Shown: positions 12,210 to 64,000 of the stretch, in pieces
Numbering within the stretch: the first letter of the stretch is position 1
Layout: each line of letters opens with the position of its first letter
Made by a program: the position numbers and the translations under genes
From: Stercorarius parasiticus
Lineage: Eukaryota; Chordata; Aves; Charadriiformes; Stercorariidae
NCBI GenBank assembly: GCA_013396915.1
Contig: VWZL01001940.1
Span: 319,303 to 383,302 of the forward strand
Direction: 5' to 3'
DNA: 64,000 nucleotides
Notes under the pieces: generated by a model
Databases searched by the model: none
What the model saw: only the letters and a program-made list of their open reading frames with translations
Told to the model about the DNA's origin: nothing

Positions 12210-14778
12210 TCAAAAAAAATAAAATCAGGTGCAGTTCTGTAGCACTGTAAGCTGATCTAATGCCCCATCCCCTTAGTCTTATATTTCCTAGTTTATGGTG
12301 TTGATCCAGCTGAGAACTGAAGTAGCAGGGAAAAGGTAATTGTCATTTGACTCTGCTTCCTTACCCAACCTTCCATGCAGCTGCCTGGGTGTTGGCACCA
12401 AGGCAGGCCACCTCTGCATGGGCGATTCTTCTCACCTTCATCTGTGCTACTTAAGATGACAGCCTCTGAAAAAGAGTTGCGGTTCCTTTACCCTTCTTGC
12501 TTGTGCTGGTGTAGCAGCCTCTCCCGACCCTTTGGTGATGATGATTCAATTTGTGAAACTACAGGATGATAGTTGCATTATGTGCCTTGGGAGGTTGGGT
12601 TTCTGCTGGTGAAGTGAGAAGAATCAGGTCAATGAGGTGAGACCAGCGGAATTTGTTACAGCTGATGCAAGGAAGAGAGCAGATCTGTGAAACTGCCCCT
12701 CTGGTCCTAGCAATCTGCTTCAGTTGCGTCATTGAACTACATCTTTACTTCACTCTAACCGTATGAGCGGAGAAAAGGGATACCTCACAAGATGTATTTC
12801 TCCCCTGTCATTCTAAATGCATTTGTGTAGGGTGCTTTGTCAAGAAGAGCTTATTAATAGAAACTTCTGACCTTTAAAATAAAGCTGGTAAATATAGCAC
12901 CAATGTAAAATATGAATTGTTCTTTTACATTAATGCATGTATTAAGTTTTTAGTAACTTGAAAGAACATCTTGCATATATCTGGAGAAAACAAAAGCTGT
13001 ACTTTTACTGTAAATAATTGATAAAACAGTTATGCTGCTTGTCTTGCTAGGTTTTACTTTTAAGATGAAATAAAGCATGCAGTCAGAAAACTGGAACTTT
13101 GCTCATACGTTGATGATGTAAGTGGTGGCTTCTTAATTAACGTAAATGTATGTAAGCTTATATCAGCACAGTGTGGTCATCAGATTGGAATTGTTTATTT
13201 CTTAGCAGGGTGTGCAAGAGGTGCTGGGTCTGATGAAATTTAGATTCGTTTCTATGTTATTGAAATCTGGGTGAGCTCAAATTTGAGGTTTTCCTAAACT
13301 CTAGTTTGAAACTATCTGAAAAACAAGTGACGATATCAAAGGGTTTTTCTGAGCAGTCATAATTCTCAAACTGTTCTACAAAAATATTATCAACTCTGCT
13401 TTTTGGATTATTCATCATGCAGTAAAAATAGTGGATTTTAGCAATATTTACAACTTTGTTATGGAATGAAAGCAATTGAATCACCGAGATTTTACTGTTT
13501 GGAACTAGTGCTTCATGTAGAAGCCTGAAACAGTTTTTCCATTACTGATGCGCTTCAATATGTGATTGCCGTTTGCTGTGGCTTAAATGCCCTCTCCAAC
13601 ACCTGCAAAATCTGGCCCTGGATGAGGAGTACAGAAAAATCTGTGGATTGCATTCTGTGGTAGTTGTTGCCATCCATTTCTTACAATGTTTTGACATGTA
13701 TTTTGGAAGATCCTGTCCTAATGTGCTGTAGGTTGGGTAGAAACAGACTCTTGGGTAGCACTTCATGCTCACTGCAGTCCGAGGCAGATCCACATCAATT
13801 CCAAAAAAGGCCGTTTTTCCCCTTCTCCAGCCTCGTCCTGCTACCTGCCTTGGGCTGGGGCTCCAGCGTCACAGATGTATGTGAGTCACATTGGGTGAAT
13901 GGTTCAGTGGGAGGGGATGGGACAGACAAGTTAGCTTTCGCCTGGAAATGTTTCCTGGTTTGACATACCACATAAATGCTAATAACGATCCAGACAATAG
14001 TGTGCAGCATGGTGGGAAGAAACAAGGAGGAACTCTTTTGGCAGCAGAATGGATTTCCTGGATGAAAGTGGTCTGTAGCTTCCCATTCAGTTGTCTCGAA
14101 TATCTGGGATGTCAGACAGTCCCAGGGAAAGTCTGGAGTTCTAAGAACCTGTATATGACTTGATGTGCATATGTCTTCTGGGCTGGGTATGATTGTCTTG
14201 AGGAAAACAAAAGGACTGAAGATGAAGCTTAAGGGAGCATTGGATATCAACAGTTATTCAAGAGCAGAAAAGATTCTTTATTGAGGAATAGTAATCTTTT
14301 CTTTGCATTTTTTAGCAAGGCTTAAGAGGAAGGAAAGTACCACCTTCTAAATCCTTATGAAATTCAAGTAGAAGCAAGATCTGGTATTTCAGTCTCCTCA
14401 GAAAGTCACAACTTGAAGATGTTATTGGGCTTCTGCACAATAGATCAGTCAGTGAAGTGTCTAAGGCTGAAGAAAGTGATAGACCACCGGGGAATCCACG
14501 GCTGGTGCATAGTCTGCTGAAAGAGCTGTGAACCTTAGGGAGAGGTTAGAGAGGCATGGTGGCTTTCTCTCTCCCAAACAAATGTGACGAGTTGGAAAGA
14601 GGCATGAAAAACTGGACTACACACTGCAGTTAGGAACAGAGTTTCTCTAGGAGCTTTCTTAATTCTACTGTGGGAGCTAGGCTAGAACTTAATCTCAAGC
14701 TGCTGAGTGCTTTTTGAAATGCCCTGGCTAGTATTCATAAAGGTTTGGGTTTTCTCATTCAGAATGTGTCATCCTGCT

Positions 14779-15373
14779 TGTCGTGGTTTGGGCCGGGTTG
14801 GCCGATGACAAGACGATAGATGCTCTCCCCCACCTCTCACTCTAAGGAGAGGAAGAAGAGAGATAAAGAGATTTATGAGTTTAGAAAAAACCCTAAACTA
14901 ATGAAATATTATTAATAAAATTTTTAAAAAAAAAGGAAATAATGAAATAGATACAATACACACAAACATACACAAAACTGTATCCCAGGGAGATGTCACT
15001 GGCAGGCACTGGGGAAGTTCCAGACTGGACTCAGTGACAAATGGGAACTGAAACACACCAACCGGGATCAAAAGGCAGATAAGCTGACGGGGTCCTCCTC
15101 AGATGTCCGTCACTGAAGAAAAAGAGCCATTGAAGAAGAGAAGCCCTTGGAAGAGAGACCTTGGAGAGGAACCAGCCTGACCCCTTTGATCCCTCAGGTT
15201 TTGTATTGAGCATGGTGGATGGGATGGAACACCCGATTGGTTGGTTTGGGTCACCTGACCTGCCCACAGGGTAAACAGCCAGGTCAGCTGACCCTGGTTG
15301 CCATGGGAACAAGCATGAGCAAGGGCCTCCCACTGACCAGAGAGTTGGCTCTGCTCTACCCCAAACCAGGACA
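14779..15373 (-). mobile_element. Solo LTR with 5-bp target-site duplication, antisense
   Basis: A 595-bp block bounded by TGTCGTGGTTTGGG and CCCAAACCAGGACA, an inverted pair with one mismatch that begins TG and ends CA. It is flanked on both sides by CTGCT (14774-14778 and 15374-15378). No gag, pol or env sequence is present, so this is a solo LTR left by LTR-LTR recombination. The sense direction is probably minus, judged by resemblance to the LTR at 11789-12209; an AT-rich, A/T-run region sits in its 3' half on that strand. A 5-bp duplication is usual for ERVL-type elements. Minus-strand ORFs of 91 and 100 codons inside it are not retroviral proteins that I recognise. Confidence 0.87.
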
Positions 15374-15557
15374 CTGCTTAAAAAAACTCTGTGTCGTGAC
15401 AGCTGTACACTAAAATGTTAGGTTTTGTGAAGCTGCACATCAAGCTTGTGTGGATGGTCACTTCTGGGTTTCCCAAATGAAATGTTATTCACACTCATAT
15501 TTTTATTCAGTCTTAATACTCACAGTTCCAGCTGCCAAGGTCAACTTTAGTATTTTA

Positions 15558-15600
15558 AAAAAAACAAACAAACAAACAAAAAAACACCAAAAGACAAACC
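15558..15600. repeat. A/C-rich low-complexity run
   Basis: A runs interrupted by single C (AAACAAACAAACAAAC type). Simple sequence only. Confidence 0.8.
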
Positions 15601-17256
15601 TTTCCTGAATTGGTGCTAGAGACCAAGTTGTAATTTCCTAAATTGTGGATCTTTCCATGACAGTAACACAACATGGCGATGAGAAATTGGGCAGTGAGCT
15701 TCCTCCTCTGTTAGATCTCAGGTGTAACCTTCCTCTCCCTTGTACTTCCATCCATCATAACATTAGCGTATGCTGTTACTTTTAGGTTTGATTGGCATGT
15801 GGTTTTTATTTTACCTGACCATTATTTTTCCATAGGTAAGCTACTGTCTTACATATATGATTACAGCAAGTAGTCATTTGGTGTTTGTTCTTGGATGTGC
15901 AAGCCAATGCTTACTTTCTCTCACCTGCTAGAACTCCGTTGCTGTCTAGTCCTCAGAGAAGCACGGATGCTTTGACAGGAGTTAAATTGGCAACACATTT
16001 TGTCGCTTGGACTACTCGGAACCATCCTGAGTGTTCCTCAGTACTTGCCTGTACAAATCTTTAGTATTATCTTTGGTGTCCTTTCATTATAAGCGTGAAA
16101 AGCAGCGAATGGACTAGTCAGGCAGATAGCCAGCTATTAAGTGTTTGTGGTAACATTCATCAACGAGCTGGCAAATGGTAGCATATTGCTGCGGATTGAG
16201 TCCTTCTGTGTGGTACTTTTTTTTGGGGCTTGCCACACAAAAAGCGTGCTTGGTGAATAATAGCGAACAGGGATGATGTTTCAAGGTAAATGCCTTGCTC
16301 TTCTGCTGGCAAACTTAGCGATGCTAATGGGATCAGCACCAGAACTACTACTCGATATTTTTCTTCAAAACACTTCCCAATGCCGTTAGCCTTTAGCATG
16401 GTGATAAATTTTTCATGCAGTTATCGCAAACTGGTATAAAAATTCTAAATGCCAGGATCAGTTCTTCTGTAACTGATAAAGACACTCGTGGAGCAAAATG
16501 TAGAAGCTATGAGCGCTCAGTCTTGGTTTATAGCTAAAAGTAGTGATGGTTTTATTCTTTTAAACCTTTGAGGATTTCACATGTGATTTCACATTTCACA
16601 TATGATCCAAATCTTGTCCAAACTCATAATTCAGTTAAGTGCCAGCAAGGTATCTGATTGAAAGGGGTCAGGTGCTCTATTTTACGTATGTCAGAAGGCA
16701 TTCATAAAATGAAGCAAAATCCATAATCATAACTGCAAATGGATGTAGGTTTGTGTACTGCTTGTAGGGAGGTTTTAAAACGACTTTGTGTATCAGATTA
16801 AGTACACCATACAATCTTTAATTCCATTTATTAATTCCATTGAAAAAGACTGTCAGTCAGCCTCAAGAAGATTCACACTTTCTTGGTGTTGTATTAGTGT
16901 ATGTGTCTCTTTCTACTGGGATTGCAGTTCAGATAAACATTGTTAGGAGAGAACATCTTAAAATTAGAAAGTACTGACTAACTAGGCACTATAGAACTGT
17001 ATGTCCTTGCTCGGGGGATAGAGGGGGCTCTGACAGCGTGTGAAGCAGCGTACCGTATCAGGAGGCTGCTCTGGAAGAGCTGGAAACACTTTGGAATTGG
17101 TAACCAGGTTGTGCTTGTCAGGTTTTTAACCCAGTGGAGCTTGTGTTCATTGTAATGATAACTGAAGTCTTGCACCACTGAATTTACGTGTCTAATGGAT
17201 GTTGATGACTGATGAAGGATGAGATCACTGAGTAAGAGGCAGACAGAGCAAGTGAA

Positions 17257-17280
17257 GTGTGTGTATGTATGTGTATATAA
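17257..17280. repeat. Short GT/TATG microsatellite
   Basis: GTGTGTGTATGTATGTGTAT run in intron 1. Confidence 0.75.
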
Positions 17281-18589
17281 TATGCCTTATAAAAACGGGA
17301 GGGAGGGCATGGCAGAAGTGGAAGGCCTGGCAGAAAATATGTTGGAGAACACAAAAGGTGTCATCTGAGCCTTGGTGAAGTTTGGCTTCTTGTAGAATTG
17401 GGACCTACCTCCTTTACTAGGCTCAGTTGAGTAATCCTGACCCTTCCCACCACTTTCCCTTTTCTGCAGTACGCTTCCTTTTTTCCCTATTCTGTGTTAG
17501 TATCACTCTGCTGTCCCTCCATGACTAGGGACAACAAGATATGTCTGCTCTGCACCTTACTACGTGCTGGTTGCCCAGCTAAGCAGGTGAATTCTATATT
17601 CCTGCTGTGGCCTTTCCCTCAATTGAGGTGATACTGTGGGTGTCTTTCCTATTCACTGCCATTTTTTTTTATAAAACTTGTAGCAACTTGGTATCTTTGG
17701 ACAGCATCACTGAAATTTGGTGAATGGGATATTAAGGGTCTTCACTGGGATCAAAAGGTATCAGGCAGGAGGAATGGACTCAGACTCCCGAAAAGTGTGA
17801 TGACACATACCTTATTTCCTTAGGAAACCAGACTGAAAAAAAAGCATTCACTGGGTGGACAGAAGAGGAGACAGGCCAGCACGGAAAAGGGAGGCAAGGA
17901 TCTATAACTGGAAAAATTAAGACTGGAGTCAACAAAAAATGGAAGACTTAACAAAAAATTACACTTTCAAAATACAGGGAAATCTTCACAATCAAATAGC
18001 AAGTACTTCTTTAAAACTCAAAAGTGTGGGTTGTAACAGGTATTTATCACCCTAGTAAGCAGGTTGGGGCTACCTGGGTGTGGGTATCTCCCAAGACATG
18101 TGTACAAGCACTAACTTGTTAAACCTGTCAGCCTAGTGTTTTAGTAGCAATATCACAGGAATGCTGTTTCTTTGAAAAGGGTGCACAAAGGGCAAGCAAG
18201 TTACTTGATTTCTAGAGTGTAAGCTAAGAGGGAGAAATGGTAAAACTCATTGCTCTTTCATGTTCTTCCTCCAAAGAAAATATCTTAAATAAAATATTGG
18301 ATCTGCCTGGTGGGAGTATGGCTCCATGGACAATTATCTGTGTCATTTTGTTGCTTCCCTGACATTAATATTTTGCAATTTGCATAGTTTCCTACCACAA
18401 CATTTTGCAAAGGGGATGAGTAGGTAAAAGGAGCATGGTGGCAGATGAATTTCTGTCTGACCAGACAGTTAGAACATACCTTCTGGGTAGATCTACCTGA
18501 ACGTTATCATTGTCTTATATAATGACTTAAACCCCAAATCACTTACAAGATCAGTTCTGAACTATGAAACTGTCTGGTGCAGGGCAGTC

Positions 18590-18765
18590 CAGTATATGAA
18601 TAGATTGTCCAAAGAGGCAATAGAGTCTCCATCCTTTGAAGTATTTGAGACCTGATCAGGCAAAACCCTGAGTAACCTGGTCCTAAATCAGTATTGACTG
18701 TGATTTCAGCAGGAGGCTGGACTAGAGACTTCCTGAGGTCCCTTTCAGCTGGAGTTGTTAAAAGA
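18590..18765 (+). mobile_element. Degraded CR1 3' end
   Basis: Sense-oriented remnant. AGATTGTCCAAAGAGGCAAT corresponds to the usual GGTTGCCCAGAGAGGTGGT. TCTCCATCCTTTGAAGTATTT, GAGTAACCTGGTC and GGAGGCTGGACTAGAGACTT followed by TGAGGTCCCTTTCAGCT keep the order of CR1 3' sequence. No ATTCTATG tail remains. Old insertion. Confidence 0.75.
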
Positions 18766-21700
18766 GACCTGTAAGTCTGTGTATTATTTTCTTGCAGTTG
18801 TCACATTTATTTAAAACTTGAAGCTGCCAATGATACAAAACATCAGATGTTCTTCAACATTTGGCAGCTTCAGCTCAGTGATTTTTGTGACTCTGAATTT
18901 CTGGAAACTTGCACTGCCTAACAAAATACACAGGAGTCCTCAAATTAGAGCCATTGGGTAACTCCACTGAAGCAGCAGTTATCATAATAAACCCAGGGGG
19001 TAGTCTTTCGTTCCCTGTAATCTAAAGGTGCTAGCTTTTGTGATTCCCGATAGTAAATTACTGACATCAATTGAATGGTTCATACTCAGAATAGAAAGTG
19101 AAAATCCAAAACATACCTCAACACTTCTAATTTTTAACCACATTCTAGCTTGGGAAAAGTTGCCCTATTGTTTTTTGGAGGGTGATGTTGACAATAATAC
19201 TATCCTTCCCTGAACTGCTTTCAGAAATGAGAGGAAATTTGACATACGCTTCTGACCTTGGCAGAGGCTGGCATGTGCCTATTCCTGGGATAGCAGTGCA
19301 GGGTGCCCAATCTGCCATGTCACATTGTCTCTGCTGGCGTTTCCTGCAGCTTTTAGTCATTCTGAAACAGTCTTCAAATGTCTTTTTATCAGATGGCATA
19401 ATACAAATTGACTACAGCGTAGATGCACCAGCTCACAAACCTAAATCACAAATCCATTTACCTATGACTGTGCTTCAAATTATGTTTTCAAATTATTCAA
19501 ATTGATGTTTTCTTTTTGTGCAAACAAAATATCCTAGTCCCATCTATCAGGGGAAGAGGAGAACAGGATCGGAATAGAATTTGTGGGTGGAGAATTGTGT
19601 CTTTCATGCATACCCTGGTTTTCATTGAAGAAATAAATGCTGGCATTTCACTTCCCCTTATGAATATCGATCAAAACATCGACTGTTATTGTTTTGTATT
19701 ACATTCTTTAGAGCATACATTTCTTGGCTTAAATTTTTTTTTTCTTGTGTGGCCTTATGGAGAACACCCTTCTAAGTCTAAGTACAATAATGCCAAATCA
19801 GCTTGAGAGAAAAAGTAGCGATGCATACAAATATATTGCACATAGAATGCCTATCCCAAATTCTGATTACAGCCTCACAGTCATGAATAAACAAACTCTT
19901 GCCATTACTCTCAGCTAATGTTACCCTGACAACAGTATGTATGAAAAAAAATTAGTAATCACTGCCAGCAAAACCCCCTGTACAGCTAATGCCTCTGTTT
20001 GCCAGGATGAAATACTTTCATTAAGGCATTAAATCAACTCCAAATCGTAAGTCCTGCTTTAATATTAGGATCAAAACTAATCAGTAAAGTGTAATTATTC
20101 ATTCCAGTGTATGGAGAGAAGTTTGTTTTGAGTTCGCTTTTTATGAAATAGTGCTATGTAAAAGGAGAAGCTGGAGCTTTTTACCAGTTACGTAGTGGTG
20201 GGTATATCAATTGGCATCATTCTGGCAAGCACAGTGAATTCAGCTCTCTGATACTTCTTGGTGCAAGTTTCTGCTCACTCAATTTTGCCAGTTCTGTACG
20301 TGTTACTCATCTGGATATTAGAGGGTTGAGGAACAGCAACCTCCTGGGGGGGAGCAGGAAAGCAATTTGGAAATATTTTTGATTTAACTTACTAAGAGGT
20401 AAAAATTGTGCAATCCAGTACTTAAAAGCAGCAGGTTCCATCCTGGTATGAACAGCGTTCTACTCTAAAAATGCCAATAAAGTAGATATCAGTTTAAATG
20501 GAATACTGGTGTGTTGCCTCCTCTGGCTCTCATCTACTGAGTAACCTCTGTTGTAGTTTCAGTGATGATGAGATATTGTGGATATTAAGTTTTATTTTCA
20601 AATTTTATTTACTTTTAAGGAACCTTAGATGCCCTGACAAAGACTTGAATTTTTCCATTTCAGGGGAAATCCTATCCAATTTCAAAATTTTCACATTTGG
20701 TGCTTAGCTTTCCAAGAGAGAGCACTGAAGTTGCAATGTTTCTGAACACCAACCCCTGCTAAATACTAAAAGCCAACATTAGTTAAGTGCACAAATAGCT
20801 TGTAAAAAATAGTAACTTCCTTTTAGTAGGGAATACATTTTTTTCATTTACACATGTTAAACTAATTAATTTTAATATGTTGACTTCAGTTGACTAATTG
20901 AGATGGAAGAAGCAGGACCAACCTAGGGCTCTTGCAGTTTTTGAGTTGAAATGGTGGTAAAGGGAATGAGGTCTGCTAATCCTTCCTTCTTGAAGGTTAC
21001 AATTCCTAGAAAGATAGCATTAATGCCCTTCTCTGCAGACACTATTTCTTCTGTTTACTCAAATTTAAGTGTGTGCTCTGCTTGATACATAATAAATACT
21101 ATTTTTTAAAATATAAAACTTAATTGAATTCGCTTGCTTTAATGCAACTTAATGCATTTCTAAACCGAATCCCAGTTTTGGCAAGGTGAAGTTTGATACG
21201 TTTCAAAGCAAGGCAAACAGTAGACAAAATCATAAAATATTTTGTCACTGATTAGCAAAATACAAAAAATGTAAGAAAATAGGATTTTTTTTTTTAAGTG
21301 TACAAGGCAGCTTAAACTTGCATAGGTTTGTGTCTTCCTGCTTTGGAAGTTGCTTGTGATCAGTTTACAGCCGCAGGGTTTTTTATAAATACTTAAACCA
21401 ATTATTCTGTTTACTGACTAGGATTATTGCTAAAATTGGTTATTTCTTTAAAAAAAAAAAAAGTATTATTCTTGGGTTTGTATCCCAAGTAAAATTGCTG
21501 GATTTCATTTCCCCTCTCCTTGAATTTTAATAACAGAAGCTGGTGTTCTGCAAAGTTAGTCTAATGACCTGCATTCTGTAGCAGCGATCCATAACTTGAT
21601 AATGGAACTTTCATGTTTATTTCTTATCTGTAGTTGCATTTCCTCCATCTGTTCCGATCTGATGTGAAGAGAAGGAGGCAGGAGAACCTTGCGAAGTAAT

Positions 21701-23337
21701 TGATATATATCACAGCCATCAGCAGTAGTATTTACTTGTATAGATGTCTGACTGGACTGGTATAGGTCTCTTAAATCATTTGAGTTGGTTTTGTTGGGTA
21801 AATTTGTTAGAAACAATTTGGGGTTTGGGGATGATAGTCTCAGTGGCCTTGTGGTGGGGGAGGCTTTTCTGCCCAACTGAAATGGGGAATCTAGCAGAAA
21901 ATCTAGTAGGGTCTCATTCTTAAATTTCATACTTTGGGTAGACAAGAAACATCCATTGAAAGGGGTGTTACTCGTGAAGGAAACCTTTTCAATAACACCT
22001 CTCCTGAGTACAAAGCAGCATGGCTAGTCTTCAGTACAGCTATTTCTTCATTTTATTAGCTGTTATACGAATTTTGCTGAGAGGTTTTTAGGCTTTCTTG
22101 GTTAGACTTCATACTGAAGCCTGTAATCTCCAGTTCGGACTTCTGTATCTTCTGTGTGTTTATAAGGTTTGGTTTGTTTGTGTTAGTAGCTAAAACACAT
22201 CGTGGAGGCAGTGACCCCTCTTGTAGGAATTCTGTTTGGCTTATAACTCGTTAGCTTAATGACAATGTGAGGTAGAACAGGAGTCTGGGCTGAATTACAA
22301 GTAGCAATTCTGTGATGTTTTATTCAATTGCAAATGGAAAAAATACAGCGGTTTAAAAACTTCAGTCTTTTTAGTCTAATAATGTTTGTGATGAGCTAGA
22401 GAAGAGCAATTTATTTTTTTGTGCTTAGAAGTGTAAGCATCTTTGTAGACATCATACTTGCTCTTGTGCAGTTTAGCTTGTGCCAGTGTTTTTCATTATT
22501 GATTTGGTCTTCAATAATCACAGCAGTGAATTGTAGCAAATGCTGTATCTAAACAGTAATCCTCATCCTGTGATATGTTAGAAATAAATAAAATATTCTG
22601 AATAGGAACTGGAGAGGAGAAAATTGATGGGATCTGCAGGTACAGTGGAATTTATCAGCCAAATACTTTGAGATGTATTGAGTCCAGCGGGACCACCAGA
22701 AGAAAGTAAGGGTAGGTTAGTTAATTGCTGGACACATTTAGGCTGCAGCCCTTTGCTACGCGGTCTAATTGAGATCTGGCGAATGTTGCTTAACAGAAAA
22801 GATAGTCCAAACTAAAAAATCTCAAATTAGCCATAGATATTGTTGAAAATTGATTTCATTGCTATGGAGCAGAGACAACTGTCTCCTGAGAGTGGATTGT
22901 TAAAGCTTTAGGTGGTACTAGCTGAAATAATAAAAAGTAAAATTGAACTTTGCTTAAGAAGAGAATTATTCTAGTGGCTGAAGGATAGGATGGCTTTTCT
23001 CTAGAGTTTACCAGTAGTGAATGAGCTCTTCAGCTTTCACATGGTCCTTTACTGATTCATGAAACCCTAAAGAAAGGTGGGGGAGGGCGGGTGAATCCTT
23101 CTGAAAGACTACTTCTTTACTCAATGGCAACAAGGCAGAACCAGTCATAGAACTGAACTTTAAAAAAAATCTAAGTATTATTTAGTATAGTTAATATTTT
23201 TTCCTTCTATACTTCTGTTAGTAGTTGAAGAAGTGCACTGGCTATGCAACAAGTACTTTTGACCTCTGGCTTATGTATTAGTTTGGCTTATGATATTTCT
23301 CTTGGTAATTGAACTTTCCTTTTTTTTTTTTCCCTAA

Positions 23338-64000
<40,663 letters not shown>

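Noticed and set aside
13795..14250. 151-codon minus-strand ORF
   Set aside because: No family resemblance, overlapped by + strand ORFs of similar size in the same region, and no exon-like borders. Chance ORF.
21556..21945. 129-codon minus-strand ORF with mixed soluble-looking composition
   Set aside because: It has no recognisable family, no splice or poly-A context on that strand, and ORFs of this size are expected by chance in 64 kb. A protein search would settle it.

Overview
The window looks like a piece of a bird nuclear genome. It is AT-rich and intron-dominated, with GT-AG splicing. Its interspersed repeats are CR1 LINEs ending in ATTCTATG-type tails and solo LTRs of a kind common in birds. 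No bacterial, organellar or intact viral features were seen. No rRNA, tRNA or CRISPR was found.

The only protein-coding gene I can support is on the + strand: the middle of CDC42BPB, which encodes MRCK-beta, a Cdc42-binding Ser/Thr kinase of the AGC/DMPK group. Seventeen consecutive exons (here called 2 to 18 because one upstream coding exon is expected) were placed by hand between 23342 and 63514. They join without a frame break into 2402 nt, about residues 59 to 859 of a protein of roughly 1,700. Exons 2 to 8 encode the kinase domain and the start of the AGC tail. Exon 9 carries the hydrophobic motif. Exons 10 to 18 encode the long coiled coil, including the KELK-type region. The first exon with the N-terminal dimerisation cap lies before base 1. 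The C1, PH, CNH and CRIB exons lie after base 64000. I chose beta over alpha because of residues such as [14 protein letters not shown], the [11 protein letters not shown] stretch, GDCQW and the LEHQQE...[11 protein letters not shown] stretch, as I recall the two paralogues.

Layout: 1-23341 is the 3' part of a very long intron 1, holding three or more CR1 fragments and two antisense solo LTRs. 23434-36428 is intron 2 (13 kb), with a long CT-repeat tract, an antisense CR1 with a readable ORF2 remnant, and a 49-bp tandem duplication just before exon 3. 36429-52679 holds exons 3 to 8, separated by introns of 1.3 to 4.9 kb. 52680-63514 is the dense coiled-coil part, with introns of 99 bp to 2.9 kb and one internally deleted CR1 in intron 12. 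The rest (63515-64000) is the start of intron 18.

I found no convincing undescribed biological system. The points most worth a second look are two consecutive frame-neutral coiled-coil exons with poor splice donors, the duplication beside the exon 3 acceptor, the internally deleted CR1, and the solo LTR with a clear target-site duplication. Every other open reading frame in the window is best explained as chance or as repeat-derived sequence.
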